The translations under genes and the position numbers were made by a program. A stretch of 64,000 nt of DNA from Cryptomeria japonica (Eukaryota > Streptophyta > Pinopsida > Cupressales > Cupressaceae), in NCBI RefSeq assembly GCF_030272615.1, contig NC_081407.1:153595048-153659047 (forward strand). Direction: 5' to 3'. Below are positions 1 to 10,387 of this stretch, piece by piece. Position 1 is the first letter of the stretch; each line of letters opens with the position of its first letter. Under the pieces are notes generated by a model. It was not told the origin of the DNA, did no database searches, and saw nothing but the letters and a program-made list of their open reading frames with translations.

Positions 1-175
1 AGTTATGCAACCCACAAGATAAATTTTAGAATTATAAATTAGGGTCTTTATAAATTCAACCACTAAATTTATGTAATTCAATTTGAAATTAGATCTATGA
101 GTTTGAAATGTATAAACACTCAGATCTAAGAACATAAATCAGAAAATAAAGTGTAAGATGTCAGGTTCACCAAAA
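1..175 (-). mobile_element. E1 internal leader and primer-binding site, cut by window edge
   Basis: The 175 bases left of the E1 LTR hold the start of the internal region of a minus-strand LTR element. Bases 158-175 read on the minus strand as TTTTGGTGAACCTGACAT, which sits directly against the LTR tip and matches the site beside the LTRs of E6, E8 and E12. I take it as the primer-binding site. It does not match the initiator-Met type (TGGTATCAGAGC), and I could not assign the tRNA. No coding sequence is visible before the edge. Confidence 0.6.
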
Positions 176-1305
176 TGTAGTGGTAAAAATATTTGGGTTT
201 CCATAATTAGATGAATGAAAACTGCTAATATTTAGGCTTAGGGAACATTAAATTAAAAGTGAAGTGAACCCAATAGATCTAGCCACAAAACAACAAGGAG
301 AGGGCTGAGAATTCTTATTGGATTCACTTTTCTAGCGGGGGGGCTGTCCTCTTTTAAATTGAATTGTGAAAATGTTGAAATTAGGGTAAATGTGTTGGAA
401 TTGAAGTAAAAACACATGATCAGTGAGCTACAGTCATCAGATCAAGCCAAAAACTTGGATCTGAGGAATGTAAGTGTATTTAGATCCATTCCCAGAAGGA
501 GCTCTTGAAATGTCAGGACCAGTATGCCCGTCGCACCAATCCTCTGCACTTTTGTCCCTCCAAAGGGGAATCTATTTGGCACTGTAAATAAAGTCAATTT
601 TGGATATCGTAGCTCCATACCTATTCCTGCACACATTAGAGAAGGGAAATAGGTTGGGAATTTAGGGGTTTTCCTTTAGTCAGACCTCAGTTTTGGAATT
701 AACCATGAAATAGAAATGAAATGTAATTGAATTGCAGTAATGGAAATGTTCTCCTTTTGAGGGAGATGCTGAATAATGATCGAAACACTAATAATATACC
801 TTCTAATGGAGTTTTGTTTGTCTCCACAAGGAATTATGGTTTCATGAAGTCTTTGTAAACATAGAACATGAATGCCAACTCCAATGCTTGAATCTTGACC
901 TTATTTGTGCTCTAATGCTTGAAAGAAGATTGATTGCTTACTCATTTGAATGATTGATTGAATATGATTGTCAGATTCAAATTGTATATCAAAATGAGAG
1001 AGGTAGACCTCATTTTATACTTGCTCATTGAAAAGTAACTTATTTTTTGACATGAGCTGAAACTGGATCTAGGTCCTCGCCAAAATGATGTGACCATTAA
1101 GGGGCCCAAAAATGGGCCTTGATTGGGAGGACTGACCAATCAAGAACCAAGAAACAAGGGGTAAATGAAGTGCAGGGTTAAAATAATGAAGAAATTGCAT
1201 GGTGTGAGCAGAATCAGGGCTCCAATCAGGCCTTGGGACATGAATGCCAAGGTGAGGACCCAAATGAGGATAAAATTGTAGGAGAGTATAATTTAGGATG
1301 CTACA
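176..1305 (-). repeat. E1 5' LTR (minus-strand element)
   Basis: On the plus strand this runs from TGTAGTGGTAAAA to GGATGCTACA, so it has TG...CA tips. The right tip (aatttaggatgctaca) matches the E8 LTR tip (aatttacgacgctaca), and the left tip abuts the primer site at 158-175. The second LTR lies outside the window. A minus-strand TATAAAA lies at 1013-1019 and is followed by GAG, as in the other LTRs of this group. The LTR interrupts E2 at 1306. Small ORFs in it have no coding features. Confidence 0.6.
1013..1019 (-). promoter_or_regulatory. TATA box in E1 LTR
   Basis: The minus strand reads TATAAAATGAGG here. The same TATA-then-GAG arrangement is found in the LTRs of E3, E6, E8 and E14, which supports a core promoter, though no transcript evidence is available. 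Confidence 0.4.
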
Positions 1306-2922
1306 CAAAGTATATCTTGAGATATCACCAATGAAGGACACATAATATCAAGATATATACAAAGAGTCAACATCCACTAGATCACATACATCCTAATGAA
1401 TGATCTCTAAAATTCTTTTACCTTTATTAACTCCTTTAAGAAATTAAGATATATTTTGTTTACCAAACATAGTGCTTACAAAAATCACTCTTACTAACAG
1501 AATAATTTGAAATCTCCTCAACTAGTTTCTTATCTAGAATGGCCTTAAGACCTTTTCCACCAATGTGACCCAATCTATGCTACCACAATATACATGCATT
1601 TGCAATCCTAGTTACAAAAGTTGAATTGCAAAGAGTAGAAGCATGTAGCTTAAACAAATTCCTTGTCTAGTATCCTTTAGCAATTACCAAACTTCCCCTT
1701 ACCAACCTGCAACGAGACTTATCAAATGTCATATGCATTCTAGAATCATTCAACTTGGAAATTGAAAGTAAACTTCTTGCAAGATCTAGAATATGTAAAA
1801 CATTATCAATGGAAACAATCCTCCCATCACTGAAACACAACTTTACCTTTCCTTTTCCAAAAATATTTACTAAGGTGTTATCAACAAGAAAAAAATTTCC
1901 TCCATCATATCCTTTATACTCTAAAAATCACTCCTTGTGAGAAGTCATACAGTAGGTAGCGCTTGAATCAACAAGTCAATCACCATTACTATTAGAGTTA
2001 GATGAAATAATCAAAGCATCTTAATCATTATCATTAGAGGACTTATCTTTGGAAGCTTTGGTACTCTTTTTCTTATTTATACACTCCTTCGCATGCCCTC
2101 TTTTATCATAGTTTCAACACTTCACTCTACTCTTTCCAAGGGTTTTAGAATGCCTTTTGAATTATCCTTCTTTTTATCCCCTTTAGGTAGTTCTCATTAG
2201 ACCTTCCTCATACATGCAAGGCATCTTGGGAGATAGCATTCATGGTCTTTCTCATCATGTCTTCCAAAAGAATTAAGGGGAGCACACTGTCCATATTAGG
2301 CTCTACACCACCAATACACATGGCAACAATTAGATTTTCCCAAGAATCAGGCAAAGAGAAAATCAATAAGATACATTTATCTTAATCCTCAATCTTAACA
2401 TCGATTGAAATAAGATGACTAATAATCACATTAAATACATTCAAATGTTCAATTATAAAATTAGCCTCTTTCATTTTTAGAGAATACAAGTGCCTTTTCA
2501 AATACTACTTATTAGATAAACTCTTACTTTGGTATTTTTTAACTATTTTCCTCCATAGCTTGTAAGCGATGTCTTTTATAGAGGCATTTAGAAGGATAGA
2601 GTTTATGAGACATAACTGAATCGTTCCCCATGCTTTCTTGTCATTTTTCTTCCAGTCTTAAGCTAATAACTAAGAGTTAGCTAGTTTCCTTTTTTCATAA
2701 ACATACAACCACTAATCTCTTTCTTCAAGGAGATCTTCAACTTTCAACTTCCACATCTTGTAACCAATACCATTTAACTTCTAAATATCTTGACAAGAGG
2801 TGGAGACCATGTGGTATACAACCTTTCTCAAATTTGAAAAAATCGACAAAAACAAAAGCTCCTACTGTAGCAGAAAACATCCAACACTTATAAAGAAATG
2901 CATCCCTCCCTCAACAGAACTA
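1306..2922 (-). pseudogene. E2 Copia gag-pol remnant (gag, zinc knuckle, protease, pre-integrase)
   Basis: Read on the minus strand from right to left this is a decayed Copia polyprotein. Around 2600-2230 it shows a UBN2-type gag (LYSLKMKEANFIIEHLNVF, then SLPDSWENLIVAM). Near 2120-2090 is a CCHC knuckle with one Cys changed to Tyr (NYDKRGHAKEC). Near 1970-1930 is a protease site, LVDSSATY for the usual DSGAT. Near 1580-1440 is a pre-integrase zinc region (HRLGHIGGKGLKAI and FCKHY). Stops and frameshifts break every domain. Integrase and RT are missing because the sequence stops at the E1 LTR. Primer site and 5' LTR follow at its right end, so orientation and family are firm. Confidence 0.75.
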
Positions 2923-2937
2923 TTAGCTTTGATACCA
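2923..2937 (-). other. E2 primer-binding site (initiator Met tRNA type)
   Basis: The minus strand reads TGGTATCAAAGCTAA, one base away from the standard TGGTATCAGAGC Copia primer site. It lies two bases from the LTR tip at 2940, as expected. Confidence 0.75.
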
Positions 2938-2939
2938 AA

Positions 2940-3529
2940 TGTTTTAAAAAAGGTGATTAAATCTTATAATATGAAATTTAAATGAATATTATTGCAAATC
3001 TAAAACTAATATTAACCCTTATCAGAGTGACTTTTGAATCAAAATAAGAACAAGAAAACCATTCCACATGAAACACCAAATTTGTGTGGAGAAACCCTTT
3101 CAGGAAAAAACTCCACCACAAAAAGGAGAGGCAAGTATATTACTAATCCAATGAAGAATACAATAGCAATACACTTCTCTGTAGACCTTTGTAAAATTTG
3201 GCAGCATTCCATTACCTTGGAAACCGAACAAGACTGAATGAATAACTCTAGCTTAAGGCCCCAATTTATAAAGATTTGTGAATATGAAAACAATCATGGT
3301 ATCACAAAAAAACAAGCTATAAAACCTTGGAAAAAAATCATTCCTATCTCCTTGAAATTAGTCGAATCCACCCAAAATAGGAACTTACATATCCTCTTAT
3401 AGCTTTCATAAGGCAACTCTCATGCATGAACATGTGTGGAAGGATTCTATCATAAACTGTCATAGGTGTTGTCATAAAATCTTATGCCATATGTCATAAC
3501 CATCATAAATACTCTTACAATCCCTAACA
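2940..3529 (-). repeat. E2 5' LTR (Copia, minus strand)
   Basis: On the minus strand the LTR reads TGTTAGGGATTGTAAG... to ...TTTTTTAAAACA, 590 bp, with TG...CA tips. It is placed by the adjacent primer site and the gag-pol remnant beyond it. The 3' LTR is not in the window, so no target-site duplication can be checked; the outer flank is agtgt. Confidence 0.65.
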
Positions 3530-5140
3530 AGTGTCCAAGCACCTCAAAATACAAGATTCCAAGAGGGGACACCTAGCTATTTTGTCCTTTTCCTAGAGGA
3601 CAAATGGTAAAAGTAACTTTTTCTTTACATAATCTATTTAACCACTACTGGTTAAATGATTTAACCTCATATAGATAAATTACAAAATACATTAGGAAAA
3701 CAATAAATTAAAAGATTTACAAGGTTGATTGTACCTAATTCCAACACATCTTCCTTCACTCTTAATAGAGACATGGGTAAATATCCATACATGCTTTAGA
3801 AACCTCTTGGCATATACTCCCCCATTGCACCTTTCATCCTCCTATTCATCCATCCTTGCCTCCAATCCATCCATCTTATCCACCCATCATATAGATATTT
3901 TCTATACTAATGCTTCCCGCCATCTAATCCTTCCACTTGTCATCATATCCCTTATCCACCCATCATCTTATCATCCATCATATCATGAGAATCCCACAAC
4001 CTTATCATACATGACATATCTAGAGTGGGCCACCTTTTCCTCTATGAAATAGTCCTTGAATATCACATATAAACCATCCATACATCCAATAATTTCTCTC
4101 CTCTTATCCACAAAACACCCATCCCTTCATCCCATAATCATTCCCTCTCAATCTTTATCTCCCTATCCTCCATCCATCAATACCTCCTACCACCTCATCC
4201 TCTAATTCCGTAATCATTTTCCATTATTATTTAGCTATAAGTTACACCCCAAAAAAATATTATGCTATCCATCCCATCAATCTATAGCTCCCATGTAATC
4301 CACATGTTGTTAGCAATCCAAAATTGCAAGTGAATCCTAATCCATGCAATCTAGCTATGTAATCTACACAAATCATCTAATCACATCCTTAGTTATTTTT
4401 GTATCCTTTTTGTAAGTCTTGATCCAAGTCCAACCATCATCATCAAGATGTATCCTTCTTGATCCTTGTGTTGTTTTGAGATATATAATATCCACATCAA
4501 CAACACTACATCCATCATCAATCAATCTTGGATTTTCGACTTGATCGGGACAACATCATGTTTATATTTTAAAACCACTTTATGCATACTTGCTTACTTT
4601 TTATGCGAGTTGTTATCATTTGTCTTACATCTATATTATTCTTTGTAAACTTATTGCCAAATCAATACCATGGTCTTCCATATCATGGATGCTATATGTC
4701 ATATAGTTTCTTGTGACTTGTCCTTTCTATGCACGAGACACATTGTCACCTTGGTTCTTTGTACCTTGTACACAACATTTATTTCTATACCAAATTAAGA
4801 GTGCTCAATCCAATGCACCAATATGATGCATTTCATCCATCCTTCTTTATCAAGTTCTATTTTCTCTCCATCTTCCAATAACTTATTCTTCACCCCCTCT
4901 TTTTATCATCTTGCATTCTCTTCCCTTATCTACCTTGTATCCTCTCATCCATTTCAAGAGAACATTCACATTCTTCCAAACTTTCCTATCCTCTTTAGGG
5001 GGCATCCTCATCCTCATCATCACTATCATCATATTTACTCCTAATATGATCCCTAATCTAACCATTTTCTTCCAACTGCTATGTTTTAATCTTCTTTAAA
5101 ATGACACCACTTCGTAACACAATCTCAAAGATGGACAAAA
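3530..5140 (+). mobile_element. E3 internal 3' region, C-rich and non-coding
   Basis: No gene is recognisable in these 1.6 kb. From about 3720 to 5050 the plus strand is rich in C and T and poor in G, with many short CATCC, CCATCC and CATCATC runs; open frames here follow the composition and look spurious. At 3636-3657 is a 9-base hairpin (atttaacca/tggttaaat). I assign the stretch to E3 because bases 5122-5140 (ATCTCAAAGATGGACAAAA) match the polypurine tract of E14 and run directly into an LTR tip. Confidence 0.4.
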
Positions 5141-5815
5141 AGTAGACACTTAAAATTGACCATTATCGTTACCTAACTATTTCTCTATAATTGATTGAAT
5201 ATAACTCTACTTATTTAATTAATTACTCTTAATTCATCCCCTTATTAATTAATTAAATAATATTTTATTATTATATTAATAAAATCACTATTCACCCCCA
5301 CCCATGTCTAGCTTAAACCATGTAAATATTCATCTCCTATTATTTATCTACCTATGCCCCTCATCCTCACCCAAAAAATTAATTAGTTACCCATTTTCTA
5401 TAAATTTTATTAAGTGAGCTAAAACCAATAAGCCCATTAATCCTAGACTTGCATTACCAAATCTTAGTCAAACCACTTCAAATGCCCTACATCCTCCAAT
5501 GTATACAAAGGCATGCATCCTTTAAAAACAAGGCATGGGACTTTGTACATGTGACATGGTCTTGGTACCATTCCACTTGGGTCAAAGGACTTGTCCACCC
5601 CTTAAAGGTACTTTGAATTACCTCTTCCATCTTGTCAACCCAATCATCCCAAGGAGAATCTCCACCCTTGATTTTTCTCATCAATCTCTCTCCCTCCATC
5701 TCCTCCAACCAAATGAGGACAATTGTCCTCCACTTATTTTCCCATAGATCTCAACCATTACGAGTCATTGATCTCATCATATAATCTCATCCATGTATTG
5801 GCCTCTCCAAAAATC

Positions 5816-5823
5816 TATATATT
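5816..5823 (+). promoter_or_regulatory. TATA box in E3 LTR
   Basis: The context CCAAAAATCTATATATTGGAG is nearly the same as the minus-strand context in the E6 LTR (CCAAAAATCTATAAATTGAG, 55333-55352). Agreement between two otherwise different LTRs suggests a conserved core promoter. Confidence 0.4.
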
Positions 5824-6044
5824 GGAGACCATCCTAAGCCATTTATGAAGATTCCATGAAATGCAATTTCATGTTGTTGGCAAGAGCACACACACATCAA
5901 CATCTTAGAGCACAACCACCTCATCTTGGTTTAACAAGGGTTAATTTGGTGGTATGTTTTATGTTTTCAGCACGTGTTTGCTAACTTTTATGCTTAATCA
6001 TGTGTGTTGCTTGTGGAATATGCTAATGTCATTTTAGCTTGTAA

Positions 6045-6144
6045 ATCCTTGTAAAGTTGTATGTAACGTTGGTTAGATATTGTACCCATGTGCTACCCGC
6101 ACATAAAATATCTAACCAATATTACATACAACTTTACAAAGGAT
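6045..6144. repeat. Long inverted repeat (36-bp stem, 27-nt loop)
   Basis: Arm 6045-6080 (with ccttgtaaagttgtatgtaa) pairs with arm 6108-6144 over about 36 bases. There is one extra base in the right arm and two mismatches (cg against ta). It lies 120 bp before the 3' end of the E3 LTR. Confidence 0.7.
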
Positions 6145-6265
6145 CTAAATAAATATTTAATGTGGTTAAACGCATCATCTAAGGATACACCACAAGTAAA
6201 TATTTATTTTACATTATTAAAATATTTATTTCTTGTGTAAGATGTACAACACCATATTCCTAACA

Positions 6266-9176
6266 AGTATATCATTCATTTCCTTAGGTAAATCAAATTT
6301 AGATTACTTTCTACACTTTCTTTGTAAATGAATTGGGTTCATTTGAAAAGCTTTATCAAAAATACACAAAAAAAAATGTAGCACAATTTGCAGTTGAAAA
6401 GCCACATAGGAGTTGTTATTTGTATCTAGTTGATTGATTCACATTTCAAATTAGAAAAGCACATAAATGAAGAAGTAGACAAGAGCTCTATTCCATGCAT
6501 TTAGAGTACCATATTTAGATACCATCACAAGGCATTCCATGAGCACTCAACAATCAAAAGAAAACATATCAACACTAAACATAGTAAACAAACTTGCCAA
6601 AAATCATCATTGTTCAACCTTCCTATCTCTCACCTGGCTTTTTACACCAAATGTGTTTAGGGACGAATGAAGATTGAATAAAGGTAGTTTTGGATGATCT
6701 CCAGAAAAGCAACCTATCATTGGGATAATTTGGTAACATAATGAGCAAAGGTAGATAAGGGAAGAGTCTTGTAGAATTGAGCAGGGTCCCTTTAGAATAG
6801 TAGGGGGCTCGCCCTAAAATTCTATGGGAGTGATGCCCCCTACTATTCACGAACACAATGAACAAAGGGAGATAAGGAAAGAGTCTTATGCAAGATAGAA
6901 CTTTTAGATAGAAACTTATCGACCACATACTCCTAATATCAATGCTCCAACAAGCTACAAGATAACACACTTGAACATACCGATAGTTCAACATCTAACC
7001 ACACAAATAAGCATAATAATAATCTGCCACTGAACCTCCTCCTAAAAGAAACAAATCAAATGATTTATTCATATCCATGATAAACTCTAAAGACTCTAAT
7101 AAGAGGTTCTACATTATATATAATAATATATAATATCAACAATATTATGTAACGGACAATATGTACTATTCCATTCCCGTTACATTACTAACGGCGTACC
7201 TTCAACATGGCGCGATTTGCACCGCTGAGTTCTTCGTTGAAAACATTAATTATCTTGGTCATTTAAATTCCCGTCATTAATGTTTTCAACAGTCTAGATG
7301 GGGATATTTTAGACCTGCACGATGCCAGATACATTGATGTGTTGCTCATTTATATCTTGTCAACTTTTAAACATGCACGAAGTTTAAGTGTGTACATAGA
7401 AGAGGTCAATTATTTGTATTTCAGATTTAATTAATTAGGTATATTGAAAAAGTTGATTATTAGGCTTTTGTTAAAATAGTTATATTACCTAGTTATTTCT
7501 TTTCTATCTTATTGTCTTATGAAAAATGGAATGACAATTTAAGTTTTATTTATTGTTTATTGTTTATTTTTTATTTTTATTTTTGAAAATATCAATGAAA
7601 TAAAAGTTTTTTTTTTTTTTTTTTTAAAATGTTGACGTCATTACAATTAATTATGTTTGTTGAAATATGAGATCTATTATTAATGCTTGTCTCGTTGAAA
7701 TGATATTAATATGGTGAAGTGGAAGGTTGGACAAACGTGAAAGATATAGATTCATTAGGAGGTCAACATGCAGTACAACACATGCAATCAAAACACCAAG
7801 TCATCTTTATGTTCAACAAAAGAATTCCTATATGCATTGAATTAAAAGATATATTTGTATCTAATGATGGTACTTATAATTAGTACTTTTCATTTCAAGT
7901 TTCATAATATTTCCAATGAGGGTTTTGGAAGCCTTGGAATCCCCATGTTACTAGGTCAATTATTATTGTTTGAATTATTGTGATCACCATAAGAGCTTCC
8001 CTTGCACTCTAGCATAAGGTTTGAAACATCTTCTTCAGAAGAGCCTTTTCTTTTACTGTTCTCAATCAATAGATTCATTAAAAGTAAATGCTTAATGCAT
8101 CTAAAAGAACAAAAGAGGGGATCAAAGGGCTTCATTTGATAGAATTACAAATAACTTCTTAACAACCCTAATAAACACATTAGGCTCTACTACCAAGCTT
8201 TACCACTTGTGGCATTTCCATAAAGTTGGTAGATGGGAATTGTAATATTGCAATTGTAGATAACAAGGAACCTGAGCACAAACAATATGAGGATCCCATA
8301 GGTACCTTTTTTTTGCAAGTTCAATTACAATTATTTGAGTTAATTTTTTTTCATTTTTGGACTTTGTATATTATTGATTTCAAGTTATGAATGGTTGTGA
8401 GATGTGCAAGTCATCTTATGTAGCATATCATGATTGAGTATTTGTTCTCCCTATGTTTTGTGAATTTATTCGTACCTCGGATACATATCATGGATTATAG
8501 TTAAAGTATGTACAAATTGTATTCGTTCTCATGATAAGCAATAGGGTGTCAATATATAATGTGATTCATGTTTGTCCACTTTTAGTGGTCATCTCAATAG
8601 AAAAGAAATTGTTGTGAGCTATTGTAAGAGAACTCTCTACAAATTTCATTACATGAACCTTGTTGATACAGGAGACTAAGAAAACAACAAAGGTATGTTG
8701 ATGGCAACTCACAATTTCTTCTTTTTACACATTTGTTGTGCTTGTTTTCAATATTTTTTATGGGAGCATGTTATGATAGTTTTTAACTAGCATACCTATA
8801 TTTTATAAATAAAATTTATGTAGACAACGTCGAGAGATATCAAATTTAAAAAATCTTTACATTTAGAATAGATTAAATATAAATTTCATATGATTAATAT
8901 TTATTAGAATTTAGTTTATAGAAAATGAAATGATTTGCATGAAAAAAATAATAAGTTTCTTTTAAATCCTGATTTAAAAACATAATTTTTTAAATTAGAA
9001 GTTTCTTTTAAATCTAGATTTAAAAATATAATTTTTTAAATTAAAAGTTTTTTAAATCTATATTTAAATTTTTTTAATTTTTTTTACATTTAATAAATAA
9101 TAATAATAGAAAGTTGCTTTTTAATTTAGATTTGTTTCTTTTAAATGTAGTTTTAAATTTATTTATTTTTATATTT
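6266..9176. other. Region with no recognisable gene
   Basis: No coding frame, LTR or RNA gene could be supported over 2.9 kb. Structures seen: a 14-bp inverted repeat at 6795-6808/6835-6848 flanked by two copies of a gataaggRaagagtctt motif; a perfect 15-bp inverted repeat at 7236-7250/7276-7290; a run of about 20 T at 7605-7625; and a 46-bp tandem repeat at 8953-9075. A 123-codon minus-strand open frame at 6623-6994 spans the first inverted repeat and repeats itself internally (RLFPYLPL twice), so I do not call it a gene. This may be old intergenic DNA or a decayed element. Confidence 0.5.
8953..9075. repeat. 46-bp AT-rich tandem repeat, about 2.7 copies
   Basis: The unit starts aagtttcttttaaatc at 8953, again at 8999 and, degenerate, at 9045. 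The first two copies differ at only a few positions. Confidence 0.75.
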
Positions 9177-10387
9177 TGTTGGTTGAAAATTTTGTAACCT
9201 ATGTGAACTTACAAAATTGTAATTTCAAACACAACAACATGGGATATAATCCCTCCTATTCTTCTAAGGGGAGGCTCCCCCTTTAACTGTCTACTCTATT
9301 CTATTAAAACAAGATACAACCTTTAAATTATATTCTAAGCATGGGTGGTGCATCATCCTATCTTCTTTTTTCAAGATAGATGTTATTTTTTTCCTCTTAC
9401 TTCAGGAAATAATTTACAACATAGAGCAGCGATAATTCTTACAATCTTGACGTTACAAATTAACTCTTAAAAGCGAGAATGAGTAAAATACTGGATAAGG
9501 AAAGAAGCAAAGTTTCCATGAAGGGCTGAAAGTCCTCTGTTGCTTCTCTGGGACGGGAAAGAGTGCTCAAGCTCAAAGTCTTAAAGTCGTTGCTCTCCTA
9601 TCAACCTTTCTTTTGATAATTTCTTCTGTAACCCAATGTGTTAACCAATAAACCAAAATAAAGCACAAAGTATTTAACAAGATTTATGATTATGCTAATG
9701 ATAACAATTTTCTGAAAACAATGATAGAGCACAAAGTCTTCCAATCACAACCTTCTTTTTCCCAAGATAATGCACTAAAGCACAAAGTCTTTTATACACC
9801 ACTTCAATATATTTCAGCTAACCTTAACTAGAAAATATCAATGCGAAGCACAAAGTCTTCAAATTGATATAAAGCTCACCAACTCCTATTTTAACAATGA
9901 TAGCCAAGATATGACACAAAGTTCATAAATCAGCAACAACCTCTACACTTTAACAATATTCTCAACTTGCCTTCACTTGAATATGAAAAGAATTTATAAC
10001 AAAAGTGACATAAGAACACTCTCACCACAAACCACAAATGAATCCAACACAAAGTTTGGATGCCAAAATCTTTCTTCTTATTTCATCAAGTTGCAAAGTT
10101 ACAAGAATGAACATAAAGTTTCACTTCTAATTTCTTCACTTCAATAGAGTTTTGGAATAAGATTAAAGATAATAGATATGCATTACAAAAAGCAACCTCA
10201 TATATATAGAAGAGAGGTGCTGAGAAAATCTAGGAAAAACTATGACTAATTCAAAGAAGAGTCATGATTGACTTTGGTCTCATGCATTGCCTACATGCAA
10301 AAACTACATACAAAAATGACACTTCAAGTGTCAATGTCTTATTCAAAATTACATCTAACATGGAAAACTACTAAGTGTCACAAGACA
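9177..10387 (-). repeat. E4 3' LTR (tentative)
   Basis: Bounded by TG at 9177 (TGTTGGTTGAAAATTTTG) and CA at 10387 (tgtcacaagaca). On the minus strand it starts TGTCTTGTGACACTT just after the purine-rich AAAATGGAG. No second copy is in the window, so the limits are inferred. It contains a motif (g)cacaaagt recurring at about 9664, 9730, 9781, 9849, 9914 and 10039. It does not resemble the E6 LTR, so E4 is kept as a separate element. Confidence 0.35.

Larger units (their letters stand above)
5141..6265 (+). repeat. E3 3' LTR (plus-strand element)
   Basis: The left tip, AGTAGACACTTAAAATTG, matches the E14 LTR start TGTAGACACATAAATCTG with TG changed to AG, and the polypurine tract precedes it. 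The right tip is CCTAACA, the same ending as the E14 LTR. An AT-rich stretch at 5200-5290, a TATA motif at 5816 and a long hairpin at 6045-6144 lie inside it. The other LTR is not in the window. Confidence 0.5.

Noticed and set aside
3729-5099. Several Ser/His/Pro-rich open frames on the plus strand
   Set aside because: They follow the C-rich, G-poor composition of the CATCC tract; frames overlap and lack any domain.
5487-5747. Overlapping open frames on both strands inside the E3 LTR
   Set aside because: They lie between LTR tips, with no family match and no conserved partner.
6623-6994. 123-codon minus-strand open frame
   Set aside because: It spans an inverted repeat and direct repeats, its protein repeats follow the DNA repeats, and no family is recognisable.
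9177-10387. E4 LTR as the missing 3' LTR of E6
   Set aside because: Its tips and body do not match the LTR at 55057-56362, so the two cannot be a pair unless the E6 LTR assignment is wrong.
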